Below, in pieces: positions 8,312-18,211 of a stretch of DNA of 64,000 nucleotides (position 1 is its first letter; every line of letters starts with the position of its first letter). The translations under genes were made by a program, and so were the position numbers. Origin of the DNA: an uncultured bacterium (GTDB lineage: Bacteria; Planctomycetota; Phycisphaerae; Phycisphaerales; UBA1924); assembly GCA_903834785.1 (NCBI GenBank), contig CAILKP010000061.1, positions 124,001 through 188,000 of the forward strand, given 5' to 3'. The notes under the pieces are model-generated. The model did not search any database. It saw only the letters and a program-made list of their open reading frames with translations, and was not told the origin of the DNA.

Positions 8312-11014
8312 ATGTTCCTCGCCAGCGCCATTTGCGTTTCTGCCCTTGTGACCGCAGCCAACCTCCCCGCCGAGCCCTCGCGCCGCTGGACACCGACTGG
8401 CGCACCAGCCTTCGATGGTGTTCTGCTTCAGGTCGACGGCATCGATGCCCAGTACTCCGGCCTTGCTCCAGTGATTCAACGTGCCGACGGCCGCGTGCGC
8501 TGCTATGACCTTCGCGATCTTTCTGCCGAAGATCAGACATACGTCCGCGGGGCCATGGCTCGCGTACCGACCAACCACGGCGGCCCCCACTTCCGTGACC
8601 TTGGACCGTACAAGGCACGAGACCTGGGCTATCCGGACCCGGGCGATTCCAAGCCGACAACCTACGAGACCGACCACTTCAGGTTCTTCTGGGCCAGCCG
8701 CGCGACAGGAGATGCAGCCTGGTGGAACAAGCCCGAGGAGCGGCAGAAGCGGTTTGACTACTTCGAGCGTGTCTGGCGGTTCTTTAACGAGGCCGGCGCC
8801 CACATGCCCCACGAATCTGTAGACGCCGCGAACGGCCGAACGACCAACACGCCCGACCGACGCAAGGTGGACGTGTTCATCACCGGCACCGGTCTGCGGC
8901 ACCATGCCGAGGGCTTTGCCTTCGGGGCCGAGAGCATCGTGGTACACCCGGCAGCCCTCGGAGACGGTTCATCGGTCGTGCCGCACGAGTTCGGACATGT
9001 GCTGCAGTACTACTCCGGCGGCAACCGCGACAGCCGCCTGGTCGGCTGGTTCTGGGAGAATCACGGCAACTGGTGCTCACAGCAGTTCACCCCGACGTAC
9101 CCGCCGTGCATGGACGCGTATCTGGACCGGCTGAACTACGAACTCTCCAGCGAGCGGATGAACTACTGCTCGTGGATGATGCTGCAGCTCATGACCGAGA
9201 CGCCCGAACTCGGCGGCAGCTTTGTCTGGAAGCTCTGGCGGGAGAGCCTTCGCTCCGACACAGGTGCGGCACTGGAATCGCCCATCCAGACAATGATCCG
9301 ACTCGGTGCCGCCCAAGGGACGTTCGCCCGCCCCGGCTCGCCCGATGGGCATGAGGGCTTCGCCGATCTGGCTGGCACGCTGGCCGCACGCTTGGTGAGC
9401 ATGGACTTCCGCAACCAGCCGATTTACCTCAAGACCGTTCGCGAAGTCGAACGGCGGCAAGAGCGACGCACCCGCTGGCGCGTGCCGCTGAACCCGGTTG
9501 CCGGCACTGACCGTCTGTTCGCCCCGCCGCTAGCCGTCGTGCCGATGGACTACGGCATCAACCTGGCAGACATCCGGCCCGCCGAGGGTGCCAAGACCGT
9601 CACCGTGACGCTGCTCGGGCAGTCCGCATTCCCCGCCGAGCAGGGCTGGCGCTGCTCGATCGTCGGCGTGGATGGCGACTTCAACGCCCGCTACAGCACC
9701 GTGGTTCCTGCCGGCACGCCCACCACGCTGGAGGTACTCCCCGGTGAGCGATACACCCTGGCCATTGCCTCAACGCCGCGGAAGTACATGCCCGTCTCCC
9801 CCGATGAGTCCTACGGCGCGCGTCGACGCGCGCCCTACCGCGTGAAGCTGGACAACGCCGTGCCGGAGGACCGGCTGGAAGCAACGCTCCGGCCAGTTCC
9901 CGCTGTTTCAGCAGATGTGGCACCACCGCCGGGCATGACCCGCCACCCCCGTGGCGGCGGCCTCGTGGCAACAACGGCCAAGGTCAGCCCCGAAGCGTTC
10001 ATCGGCCCGCAGGCCATGGTGCTGGAGTCCGCAACCGTTACGGCCGGAGCCAGGGTTGAAGGGCGAGCCATCGTCCGCGGCCAGGCCACCGTGACGGACA
10101 AGGCCATCGTCCGCGGCCATGCCCGTGTGGGTGACCAGGCAACCATCGGCGGCGAATCGCTCGTCACCGGCTATGCAACCGTGCGGGAGCGCGTCACCGT
10201 CGCCGGCAACGCTCACGTCACGGAATGGTCCGCCGTGCTCGGCCACGGCACCGTCACCGGCAACACGCTCGTCCAGGGCTGCGGCGAGGTCATGCTGCAC
10301 TCTCCGTCCGGCAAAGAGGGCAAGGGCCTGATTGATGGTTACACCATCATCGGCAACGACCAGGAGATGCACATCGCGGGCATCACAGTCAAGCCGGGGT
10401 TGTACTGGGGCTTTGTTGATGCCGAGCGGCACACTCCAAAGCCGTCCGGCGACGGGCTCATCGCCCGATGGAACTTCGGCGTTCCTGCCGGCGTTGATGC
10501 TTCAGCCGCAGTGGTGTGCGACTCCCACACCGGACATGATGCGATCATCGAGGGCTCACCCAAACGGACCGCCGAGGGCGTTGTGCTCACGCAGGCAGAG
10601 CAGTTTGTCCGGCTGGATCCATCTGTGATTGATCGGCGGCGCTGGCAGGCCGATGTTGAGTTTTCGGGTTCCGGAACTGTGCTCGCCTTTGGTGATGCTG
10701 ACGGCTCGGTGGCACTGGCGTACGACGCTGCGGAGCATGCAGCCCGCGTGATCGATCGTGGTACGGTCTTGCTGACCCTACCAGTGGCGACGCCGCCCGG
10801 GCAACCAGTGCGGCTGACCATCACGGGTCTGGACGGGCAGATCCGGCTGGGTGCCGGCACCGGGCGCACCGCAGGTCCCGTGCAACTGCCGATGCGCGAT
10901 GCCCCGGTGACGTGGGTCACCCTTGGCCGAGACCTAGGGCCAGGGCGGTCGGGTGCAGCCGCCGGGTTCTCCGGTACAATCCACCAAGGGTCGATCCGCC
11001 GGCACATCGACTGA
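8312..11014 (+). CDS. Secreted DUF6055-like metalloprotease with beta-helix and lectin-like C-terminus
   Basis: The 900-residue protein starts at the ATG that opens a signal peptide (MFLASAICVSALVTAANLPA). Residues ~110-340 resemble DUF6055-type zinc proteins and contain an HEFGH motif at H225-H229, a peptidase-type zinc site. Residues ~540-680 are a series of hexapeptide-like repeats rich in V/A-x-x-x-A-x-V (ARVEGRAIVRGQATVTDKA), expected to form a left-handed beta-helix. The last ~170 residues look like a concanavalin/LamG-type fold. The combination suggests an extracellular enzyme that acts on polymers or binds surfaces. Substrate unknown. Confidence 0.7.
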   Translation: MFLASAICVSALVTAANLPAEPSRRWTPTGAPAFDGVLLQVDGIDAQYSGLAPVIQRADGRVRCYDLRDLSAEDQTYVRGAMARVPTNHGGPHFRDLGPYKARDLGYPDPGDSKPTTYETDHFRFFWASRATGDAAWWNKPEERQKRFDYFERVWRFFNEAGAHMPHESVDAANGRTTNTPDRRKVDVFITGTGLRHHAEGFAFGAESIVVHPAALGDGSSVVPHEFGHVLQYYSGGNRDSRLVGWFWENHGNWCSQQFTPTYPPCMDAYLDRLNYELSSERMNYCSWMMLQLMTETPELGGSFVWKLWRESLRSDTGAALESPIQTMIRLGAAQGTFARPGSPDGHEGFADLAGTLAARLVSMDFRNQPIYLKTVREVERRQERRTRWRVPLNPVAGTDRLFAPPLAVVPMDYGINLADIRPAEGAKTVTVTLLGQSAFPAEQGWRCSIVGVDGDFNARYSTVVPAGTPTTLEVLPGERYTLAIASTPRKYMPVSPDESYGARRRAPYRVKLDNAVPEDRLEATLRPVPAVSADVAPPPGMTRHPRGGGLVATTAKVSPEAFIGPQAMVLESATVTAGARVEGRAIVRGQATVTDKAIVRGHARVGDQATIGGESLVTGYATVRERVTVAGNAHVTEWSAVLGHGTVTGNTLVQGCGEVMLHSPSGKEGKGLIDGYTIIGNDQEMHIAGITVKPGLYWGFVDAERHTPKPSGDGLIARWNFGVPAGVDASAAVVCDSHTGHDAIIEGSPKRTAEGVVLTQAEQFVRLDPSVIDRRRWQADVEFSGSGTVLAFGDADGSVALAYDAAEHAARVIDRGTVLLTLPVATPPGQPVRLTITGLDGQIRLGAGTGRTAGPVQLPMRDAPVTWVTLGRDLGPGRSGAAAGFSGTIHQGSIRRHID

Positions 11015-11038
11015 GGTTGCAGCATCAGGAAGACGGGC

Positions 11039-11632
11039 ATGAAGTCGTTCTCGCTCTATCGACTGATCAGGGGCACGCGGCCTTCACCCTATGGCTTTTT
11101 CTTCACGCTGCGTCCTCGCGCTGTGAACCCGCAGATGCTCCTGTTCTCCGAGCACTGGTGGCAGCTCTCGACAATCGTGCTGGCCCTCGCCGCGCTGTTC
11201 TTCTTCACACCGGTGCTGCTGCAGCACTTCGTGCCACGGATCACCGATGTCCCCGCAGTGACACTGCTGTTCGGAGCAGTCCGCGCTCTCTCCGTTTCTC
11301 TCGGCGTCCTGGCTGCCGTCTCGCTGCTGGTTCGGCGAGACCTCCGAATCACACCGCGCAGGATCGAGATCGTCATCCACCTCTTCGGCCTGCGATTCTG
11401 GTCCACCACGTGCCCGCGCCTGGAGGCGAAGATCCTGATCTTCCGGGTAGAAACCTTCGGCTGGCTGACCGTGGAACGCACAGCGGCGTTCGTGGCGGTC
11501 GAGACGCCCAACGACCGATTCTCGCTGGCGGCCCGACCGCTCAAAAGTGAACTCAATCCGTACGCTCGTGAACTGTCGCAACTCACCGGCCTGCCGGTCG
11601 AAGACACAAGCAGGGTCGTTGAGTACATCTAA
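11039..11632 (+). CDS. Two-TM membrane protein, paralogue of 5941-6606
   Basis: The 197-residue protein has SPYGF near residue 16, HWW near 39, two hydrophobic segments (about 44-64 and 75-99) and a soluble tail starting ITPRRIEIVIHLFG. The same landmarks occur in the protein at 5941-6606. An AGGAAG site precedes the ATG by about 7 nt, and it lies 24 nt after the metalloprotease gene, so cotranscription is likely. Function unknown. Confidence 0.7.
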   Translation: MKSFSLYRLIRGTRPSPYGFFFTLRPRAVNPQMLLFSEHWWQLSTIVLALAALFFFTPVLLQHFVPRITDVPAVTLLFGAVRALSVSLGVLAAVSLLVRRDLRITPRRIEIVIHLFGLRFWSTTCPRLEAKILIFRVETFGWLTVERTAAFVAVETPNDRFSLAARPLKSELNPYARELSQLTGLPVEDTSRVVEYI

Positions 11633-11639
11633 AGAGACC

Positions 11640-12005
11640 TTATGGGGTTGCCGGCCGCCCGGCCTCACCCAGCGGCACCTCGCGCTCGCGAAGCAGATGC
11701 TCCTTGGCGCGGTTCACAAACAGAGTGCCCGCGATGACCAGCAGCGCCAGGCCGATACCCAGCATGACCAGTTTGGCGCGACGGCGGACCGCGCTGGTCG
11801 GCTTCGCGAGCCGCGGGCGGGGCACGCGCATCTCAAGGGTGTCTGGCGGGGTCGCCTGATCGGCGGCCAGTTCCATGATCGTGCCCGGCACAATCAAGCG
11901 GGACCGCACAAACGCGTCGACAGCCGCCGCGGAGTCACCCTCAACCACCGCCCGCCAGGGCTGACCTTTAAACGCGTCCTTTCCGACAACCACAAACCGG
12001 GGCAC
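11640..12005 (-). CDS. Small membrane protein of unknown function
   Basis: The 121-residue protein has a GTG start. The N-terminal ~55 residues form a small alpha/beta segment (VVVGKDAFKGQPWRAVVEGD) and a basic stretch precedes one membrane helix at about 81-99 (LVMLGIGLALLVIAGTLFV). It follows scoB on the same strand with a 48-nt gap, so it is probably the last gene of that unit. It is convergent with the plus-strand gene ending at 11632. No family recognised. Confidence 0.6.
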   Translation of the reverse strand: MPRFVVVGKDAFKGQPWRAVVEGDSAAAVDAFVRSRLIVPGTIMELAADQATPPDTLEMRVPRPRLAKPTSAVRRRAKLVMLGIGLALLVIAGTLFVNRAKEHLLREREVPLGEAGRPATP

Positions 12006-12053
12006 AGCGGGCTCCCTTCATCGCGCTGCCAGTGTCCGGATCACCACAGTGAC

Positions 12054-12716
<663 letters not shown>

Positions 12717-12801
12717 GGGATTCGTTCGCTGGGGGGCGCTTGGGCGGAGTGAGGGAGTCTTGAACGTCGACGCGATCGGGCCGATCGGCCGGGACCGGGG
12801 A

Positions 12802-14190
12802 TCAGCCCCCACGCGGCTTGACCGGGGTGCCCTTGCGGAACGGGCTCTGCTCCGCGGGCTTGACCTCCGGCTTGGGTTCCGGCTTCGGATCCAGGGTCGG
12901 CTTGGGCTCGGGCTTCGGTTCGGGCTTCGGTTCGGGCTTCGGTTCGGGCTTCGGTTCAGCCTTGGGCTCGGGCTTGGGTTCGGGCTTGGACTCGGGCTTC
13001 GCTTCCACCTTCGTCTCTGCCTTCACGGCCGGCTTCTCCGTTTCCGGCGCGGGCTTGGCGGCAACCGCCGTGGCGGCGGCTGGCTGCTGGGCTGGCTGTT
13101 GGGCCGCAGGCGGCACCACCGCCGTCGGCTTGGCACCGGCCTGCTCGTTGGGAATCAGGTCCACAGCCGGCGTCGCAGCCTTCGCGGGCGTGGCGGCGGT
13201 CGTCGTCGTCGAGGACTGGGCAGCGACCGGCGGCCCCCCGGCGGTGCTCGCGGTCGGCGCGGGCCCGGCTGCTCCGGCACTGGCAGCCGCAACCGGCGGC
13301 GCACCAGCACCCGCGGCACCCCCACCACTGCTGGGAATACGACGTGCAGCCAGATCCGCCTTGCCATCAGCACCAAGGCCAATGGGCGTACCGCTGATCT
13401 CGTTGGGCGGCGGCGGAACGAAGGGCAGGTACTCGTACCAGTACTTGTCGCGCTGGAAGACCGGATACATAAACGCCTTGCGCTCGACGAAAATGTCCTG
13501 CGTCTCGCCCAGCCACTTGAGCCACGCCCGCTGATCTTCACCAAAATCCTTGCCCGTCAGCGTCTCCAGCGAGCGTCGAACGTTGGTTGTCACCAGCAGC
13601 GAGTCATCATCCAACGCACCGACGAGCGTCTGCACAACACGACGCTCGGCGTACTGCCCCAGCCCAATGGCCACTTCGGACCGCACATCGGCCTCGGGCT
13701 CGGCCTTGGGCAATAGCAGCGGCATCAGCGGTTCGACAGTCTTTGGGTTGTGGATGCGCTGCAGGGCGCGGGCCGCTTCCAGCCGCACGTTCTTGTCCTT
13801 TTCCTTCAGCAGCGGCAGGATCAGATCCGCACTGGCCGGGTCGCCGTGCATGCCCAGAGCTCGGGCCGCGATACCGCGAACGCCTGGGTCTGGGTCCGGC
13901 TCGGCCGCCGGCGGGGCACCGAGCTTGCTGGCGTACATGCGGACGTACACGTCCTCGCCACCGAACGGTGCATTGGCCAGCAGGTTTGTGCCGCGGTAAC
14001 GCTTGTCGGCGTCGTACGGATCCTGCGACCACGCGGCGGCCTCGGCCGGCTTTGGCGGGGCAAACAGGCCGAAGATGGACTCGGTCTGGGCGGCACGCTT
14101 GGTGTCCAGTTCGCTGGCACATCCGCCGGCGAGCATGACCAGGGCCAAGGTGGCCGCCACACCGCACACGGCAGCGGCAGGGCCACGCAT
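12802..14190 (-). CDS. HEAT-repeat lipoprotein with Lys-Pro-Glu tail
   Basis: From the ATG at 14190 the protein has 462 residues and a compact lipoprotein signal ending VMLAGGC (Cys 24). An in-frame ATG at 14235 would give a 15-residue longer signal. Residues ~100-220 carry HEAT/PBS-type repeats ([38 protein letters not shown]). A conserved-looking aromatic stretch ([16 protein letters not shown]) follows, then ~200 residues of Ala/Pro and Lys-Pro-Glu low complexity probably spanning the periplasm. It is divergent from the lipoprotein gene at 14334. Confidence 0.7.
   Translation of the reverse strand: MRGPAAAVCGVAATLALVMLAGGCASELDTKRAAQTESIFGLFAPPKPAEAAAWSQDPYDADKRYRGTNLLANAPFGGEDVYVRMYASKLGAPPAAEPDPDPGVRGIAARALGMHGDPASADLILPLLKEKDKNVRLEAARALQRIHNPKTVEPLMPLLLPKAEPEADVRSEVAIGLGQYAERRVVQTLVGALDDDSLLVTTNVRRSLETLTGKDFGEDQRAWLKWLGETQDIFVERKAFMYPVFQRDKYWYEYLPFVPPPPNEISGTPIGLGADGKADLAARRIPSSGGGAAGAGAPPVAAASAGAAGPAPTASTAGGPPVAAQSSTTTTAATPAKAATPAVDLIPNEQAGAKPTAVVPPAAQQPAQQPAAATAVAAKPAPETEKPAVKAETKVEAKPESKPEPKPEPKAEPKPEPKPEPKPEPKPEPKPTLDPKPEPKPEVKPAEQSPFRKGTPVKPRGG
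12911..12958. repeat. Four tandem 12-bp units coding for Lys-Pro-Glu-Pro
   Basis: Four head-to-tail copies of GGCTTCGGTTCG (the last ends in A) lie inside the tail of the HEAT lipoprotein gene. They encode the repeated Pro-Glu-Pro-Lys unit on the minus strand. Flanking, diverged copies extend the array on both sides. Such an array can expand or contract by slippage. Confidence 0.9.
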
Positions 14191-14333
14191 ACCAACACGA
14201 TCACTCTGGGCAACTACGCGGGCCGAAGTCGTCATCCGCGATGGTAAGGCGGCCACAGGCCCCGGCGGCAAAGGCGAAGACTTCCGCTGTGGATTCACCC
14301 GCCCGTTTTGGGGCGGCCTGCCAACCCTTACGC

Positions 14334-15119
14334 ATGGCTCAGATATACCAGTTCCGCCTCCTGCCGTGCTTGCTCACCTCGGCCGCCCTCCTCCCCGGTT
14401 GTGCGGCCATCGAGGAGCCCCCAAGCCCCGTCGTCGTGACAGCAGCGGGCGATGGCCCGGGCACTCCACTGACGCTGAGCATGTTCTCCGCCGAGGGAGC
14501 ACGGGCTCAGGTATTCGTCGATGCTGCCGATCAGGCCCGGACGCTGGAAGTCAGCCGCGGCTCGCCCTCAACAACCCCCGGTGCCACGTGGACTGTCCGA
14601 AAGTCCCTCGGAGGCACACCGGATTCGCTGCTGACGTTTATCCGCGAGGAAGATGGCGGCATCGGGCTGGTCTCAACAGCCGAGTTCTCCGACGGTGCCT
14701 TCACCGTCTTTTCTCCACCCATGCCCATCAGCCGGCCGAGCATCGCCCCGGGCAAGCAGGGCAGCTATCAGCGGGCCGTCGAGATGAAAGTCACTCACCT
14801 CGATGCCGCGGGTAAGGACACCGGGAAGTCCAAGGCCTCGGGCAGCGGAACCGTGACGATGACCTACCAGGGAACCACGCCGATTCCGCGGGCGGCAGCC
14901 AACGGCCTTGGCACAGCTTCTGGTTTACTCCTGGTCTCCACGCTCACCGCCGAGCTTTCACCAGCAACCGTCCTGAGCACCACCGAGACGTGGTACGACC
15001 CAGCCGGCACCGGCATCATCGCCGAACGTCGAACCGAGCGGGTGAAAGTGATGGGCGTGCAGATCCGCGGCAAGCAGACCCTGTGGCTGCGTCAAGAAGA
15101 CAAGCCAACCTCGAAGTGA
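14334..15119 (+). CDS. Lipoprotein of unknown function
   Basis: The 261-residue protein has a lipoprotein signal (MAQIYQFRLLPCLLTSAALLPGC, Cys at 23). The mature part is predicted beta-rich with Ser/Thr-Pro-Gly loops and no recognisable domain. The ATG at 14334 is chosen because it opens the signal sequence; the frame reaches 31 codons further upstream. It faces away from the HEAT lipoprotein, with about 140 nt between them that must hold both promoters. Confidence 0.6.
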   Translation: MAQIYQFRLLPCLLTSAALLPGCAAIEEPPSPVVVTAAGDGPGTPLTLSMFSAEGARAQVFVDAADQARTLEVSRGSPSTTPGATWTVRKSLGGTPDSLLTFIREEDGGIGLVSTAEFSDGAFTVFSPPMPISRPSIAPGKQGSYQRAVEMKVTHLDAAGKDTGKSKASGSGTVTMTYQGTTPIPRAAANGLGTASGLLLVSTLTAELSPATVLSTTETWYDPAGTGIIAERRTERVKVMGVQIRGKQTLWLRQEDKPTSK

Positions 15120-15149
15120 CCGCCGGTGGGCTAGGGCCGCTCAGAGGGC

Positions 15150-15461
15150 TCAGCGGTAGTAGCCGGTGTTGTTACTGCGGGCGTTGCGGGCGTTCTGGTC
15201 ACCGAGCACGCCGCCGCCCAGTGCGCCGGCGGCACCGCCGATGATCGCGCCACGGCCGGACGAGCCGGTAAATGAGCCGATCACCGCGCCAAGGCCAGCA
15301 CCGAGTGCCGCTCCGGAGAGCGCACCCTCGCCGGCGTTGTTGCAGCCGCCGCTGAACGCCGCGGCGGCGGCCAGGCCCAGAACCAGTGCCGTGCGGGCAA
15401 CCGCCCGGTCGGGAGCGAAGGCAAGGGTGCGGGCAGGGTTTGCAGAAGAAGAAGTGGTCAT
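15150..15461 (-). CDS. Glycine-zipper lipoprotein
   Basis: The 103-residue protein has a lipobox ending FSGGC. It is followed by Gly/Ala zipper repeats (GALSGAALGAGLGAVIG and GAIIGGAAGALGGGVLG), as in OmpA-like or SlyB-type glycine-zipper envelope proteins. These helices pack in or against the outer membrane. The ATG at 15461 gives the correct signal length. It ends 30 nt from the convergent lipoprotein gene. Confidence 0.75.
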   Translation of the reverse strand: MTTSSSANPARTLAFAPDRAVARTALVLGLAAAAAFSGGCNNAGEGALSGAALGAGLGAVIGSFTGSSGRGAIIGGAAGALGGGVLGDQNARNARSNNTGYYR

Positions 15462-15774
15462 TGGTAGGCTCACAAACTGGTCGTCACGATGGCTCAGACT
15501 GGAGATACGGCGGACCGGTGCTTTGGAGTTCGGTCGGGCCGAACCCCCACTGCAACACAGGCCGCTATCAGGGGTGATTTCGTCGCCCCGGCAAGTTTGT
15601 ATTCGCAAACCGGAAGGGGAAGTTGCGCATCGGATACCCTTGGCGAGACGAGGTTTTGCAGGATGGCATGGTTATTCGGACCTAAACGGACCCTTCGGCG
15701 ACACTCAAGGGCCCCTTGCGGTCTCAGTTGACTGCCGGACCGGCCCGACTCGAAAAAAATGGCCCGGCTGCAAC

Positions 15775-15803
15775 TTGGCCCCCGGCCGCCTCCCGTCTAT
15801 CCT
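15775..15803 (+). promoter_or_regulatory. Candidate sigma-70 promoter for rpsL
   Basis: TTGGCC and TATCCT are separated by 17 nt and lie 38 nt upstream of the rpsL start. Each hexamer matches 4 of 6 consensus bases. The rest of the 380-nt region 15462-15841 shows no gene that I can support, only GC-rich sequence and a run of seven A at 15753-15759. Confidence 0.3.
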
Positions 15804-15841
15804 TCCCTCCCTGTACTTTTTGAACCCCTGACGATCTCGCC

Positions 15842-16216
15842 ATGCCGACTATCAATCAGCTCATCCGCAAACCCCGTCAGTCTCCCCGGGCCAAGAGCAA
15901 GTCTCGCGACTTGCAGCTGTCTCCGCAGCGTCGCGGCGTGTGCACCATCGTGCGTACGCAGACCCCCAAGAAGCCAAACTCGGCTCTCCGTAAGGTCGCC
16001 CGCGTGCGTCTGAGCAACGGCAAGGAAATCACCGCGTACATCGGTGGCGAAGGTCACAACCTTCAGGAACACTCCATCGTGCTGGTCCGCGGCGGCCGCG
16101 TCCGTGACCTCCCCGGTGTGCGTTACCACATCGTCCGCGGTTCGCTGGACTGCCTGGGCGTTGAGAAGCGCAAGCAGGGCCGGTCCAAGTACGGCGCCAA
16201 GCGCGGCAAGTCGTAA
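15842..16216 (+). CDS. rpsL: 30S ribosomal protein S12
   Basis: The 124-residue protein of the small-subunit decoding centre is full length, with the conserved [17 protein letters not shown] segment, where streptomycin-resistance changes occur in other bacteria, and the [12 protein letters not shown] core. It is followed after 233 nt by rpsG, as in the str operon. The usual downstream fusA and tuf genes are absent here. Confidence 0.98.
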   Translation: MPTINQLIRKPRQSPRAKSKSRDLQLSPQRRGVCTIVRTQTPKKPNSALRKVARVRLSNGKEITAYIGGEGHNLQEHSIVLVRGGRVRDLPGVRYHIVRGSLDCLGVEKRKQGRSKYGAKRGKS

Positions 16217-16449
16217 GACTTTGAACCAAACACCACTCACCGGCTGCCGGAGCAATACCGCCAGCCGGTTTTTCATCTCTACTGCCTCTTCCTTCCCTTC
16301 AGCCGTCTGCCTTTCCTCTTTCCAGTCTTTCCAGTTTCCGACCTGTCGTGTCGAGTTGCCCGGCCGCGTGTGCCAGGCAAGACGCCATCGGGGTCAGAAT
16401 CGCCGCCAGCGAATCAACGCCGGCCGCAGCACCGTTCCGGAGCATCACC

Positions 16450-16944
16450 ATGGGTTCTAAGAGCTTCACCAAATCCGCCGTCCAGCTTCGTCCCGACCCC
16501 CGCTTCAACGACCTGCAGCTGAGCAAGTTCATCAACTGCATCATGCAGCGCGGCCAGAAGGCCTCGGCCCAGCGCATCGTTTACGACGCGCTCGACGAGA
16601 TCATGACCAAGCTGGCCAAGGAAACCGACCCCAACGCCCCGAAGGAGTCGATCCAGGTCTTCCGTATGGCCATTGACAACGTCAAGCCGTTCGTCGAAGT
16701 CCGCTCCAAGCGTATCGGTGGTGCCAACTACCAGGTCCCGATCCAGGTCAACGCCAAGCGTCAGCAGTCGCTGGCCTTCCGCTGGATCATCGACTCGGTC
16801 CGCGGCGAGAAGGGTCGCCCGACCCACCGCAAGCTCGCCGATGAGCTCTTTGCCGCCGCCAAGAAGGAAGGCAAGGCCATGGCCACCCGCGACCAGACCC
16901 ACCGCATGGCCGACGCCAACAAGGCGTTCGCCCACTTCGCGTAA
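16450..16944 (+). CDS. rpsG: 30S ribosomal protein S7
   Basis: The 164-residue protein nucleates folding of the 16S rRNA head. The family core is clear (SKFINCIMQRGQKASAQRI, VEVRSKRIGGANYQVP, RWIIDSVRGEKGRPTHRKLA). The ATG at 16450 is chosen because it starts the family-typical region. The frame is open further upstream, but that sequence is intergenic in character. A terminator follows 26 nt after the stop, so the operon ends here. Confidence 0.97.
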   Translation: MGSKSFTKSAVQLRPDPRFNDLQLSKFINCIMQRGQKASAQRIVYDALDEIMTKLAKETDPNAPKESIQVFRMAIDNVKPFVEVRSKRIGGANYQVPIQVNAKRQQSLAFRWIIDSVRGEKGRPTHRKLADELFAAAKKEGKAMATRDQTHRMADANKAFAHFA

Positions 16945-16970
16945 GTCCGGCTTCAACAGTTCACGTCCCA

Positions 16971-17003
16971 ACAAGCCCCGCCCTGCGGGGCTTGTTGCTT
17001 TTT
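16971..17003 (+). terminator. Terminator of rpsL-rpsG
   Basis: An 11-bp stem (ACAAGCCCCGC / GCGGGGCTTGT) with a 3-nt loop is followed by TGCTTTTT. It ends the rpsL-rpsG unit immediately after S7. Confidence 0.92.
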
Positions 17004-17071
17004 GGCCGGCACGCGTGCGGCCATCGCCGGGGGGGCCGCTGTCGGCGACAGTCACCGCTCCCAATGGACCA

Positions 17072-17101
17072 AAACAAAAGACCCGGCTTACACCGGGTCT
17101 T
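17072..17101 (-). terminator. Terminator of the minus-strand TPR gene
   Basis: Read on the minus strand, a 9-bp stem (AAGACCCGG / CCGGGTCTT) with a 6-nt loop is followed by TTGTTTT. It lies 33 nt beyond the stop of the YfgM-like gene at 17135. Confidence 0.8.
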
Positions 17102-17134
17102 CGAAGTTAATCTCTAGTTGCGATTCGGCAGGAC

Positions 17135-18052
17135 TCACCGCTTCGGTGGCTCAGCGGAGCCCGGCGCCGGAGCGGGGCTCGGGGCCGGGGTCGCCGCGGG
17201 GGCCGGGGCAGCGGCCGGTGCGGCTGCAGGTGCAGCAGGATCCGTTGCCGGGGCGGGGGCCGTCGCGGGCGCGGCCGGGGTCACGGGCACCGTTGCAGGG
17301 GCATCGGGAGTCAGCAGCGGCGTCGGCGGGGGCGTCGGAGCTGGCGGCTGAGGCTTGCTCCTGATCTCACTGGCGGCCAGCAGGCGGACACCGCCAAGGA
17401 ACTTCTCAGCATCCTCGCCGCGGGCCTTGGCAATGTCGCCGAGGGCGGGCAGGCCGGCCTCGGTGGCGATCGTCGCGGCGGCGGCATAGGCCGCCTTGGC
17501 ATCCCCGGCGTTGCCCTGCGTCTCAGCAACGGCGGCCAGGCCGAACAGGGCACCGATGGAGTGCGTGGCCTTGAACTTGTCGCCGCGGGTCACATCCAGC
17601 ACGCGCTGGTACTGGGCCTTGGCATCGTTCAGCAGCGCGGTCCGCTTGTCGGCAGAGAGCACATCGTCGGCGTTCTTCACCGAGCCGTCGGCGTTGAGCT
17701 CGGCGCCCGGAACAAGGCCCTTGATGGCCGCTGAGATGTAGATATCAGCCGCGGCGAGGCGGGCCAGTGTGGGGATCTCGCCCTGGCCGGGGAAGTCCTC
17801 GGCAACGCGGAGCAGGTTGGTCGGGTTGCCGGCCTTTGTGGCGGCTTCCAGCTGGGCGAAGGCGTCGCCGAGCTTGGCCTCGCGGAACTCCTTGAGCTTG
17901 TTGATGCCGACGTAGCCGCCGACGACGAGAAGCACAACGACCAGCAGCGGCGTGGAGAACCGCTTGAGCAGGTCAATGAAGTCCTTGTTCACCCGCGCAT
18001 CTTCAAGGCCGGCGGAGGTCTGAATCTGTTTTTGACGATCGTCAAGAGCCAT
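17135..18052 (-). CDS. YfgM-like TPR membrane protein
   Basis: The 305-residue protein begins at the ATG for MALDDRQKQ. One membrane helix lies at about 36-54 (PLLVVVLLVVGGYVGINKL), with a periplasmic part that resembles the TPR-like domain of YfgM/BamB-linked proteins (KLGDAFAQLEAATKAG; ALFGLAAVAETQGNAGDAKAAY). YfgM-type proteins help envelope protein folding at the Sec translocon. The last ~65 residues are an Ala-Pro-Thr low-complexity tail not typical of YfgM. The next upstream gene on the strand is the CpcT-like lipoprotein. Confidence 0.65.
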   Translation of the reverse strand: MALDDRQKQIQTSAGLEDARVNKDFIDLLKRFSTPLLVVVLLVVGGYVGINKLKEFREAKLGDAFAQLEAATKAGNPTNLLRVAEDFPGQGEIPTLARLAAADIYISAAIKGLVPGAELNADGSVKNADDVLSADKRTALLNDAKAQYQRVLDVTRGDKFKATHSIGALFGLAAVAETQGNAGDAKAAYAAAATIATEAGLPALGDIAKARGEDAEKFLGGVRLLAASEIRSKPQPPAPTPPPTPLLTPDAPATVPVTPAAPATAPAPATDPAAPAAAPAAAPAPAATPAPSPAPAPGSAEPPKR

Positions 18053-18211
18053 GAGGAGGTACCCGGGCGGGAATGGAAGCAGTCCGAGACAGGAGGGAAG
18101 GATAGAAGGGCGGGGCCGCGGGGATTGAAGGCAGCCAACCAGAAACCTGCACCCTACCACGACGAAACGCCGGGCGAACCCGAGACCCGACCTGCCCTCC
18201 CCAAACGCCGG

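Noticed and set aside
12887-13010. Regular repeats considered as a CRISPR array
   Set aside because: They are 12-bp units without spacers inside a coding region; no cas genes are present.
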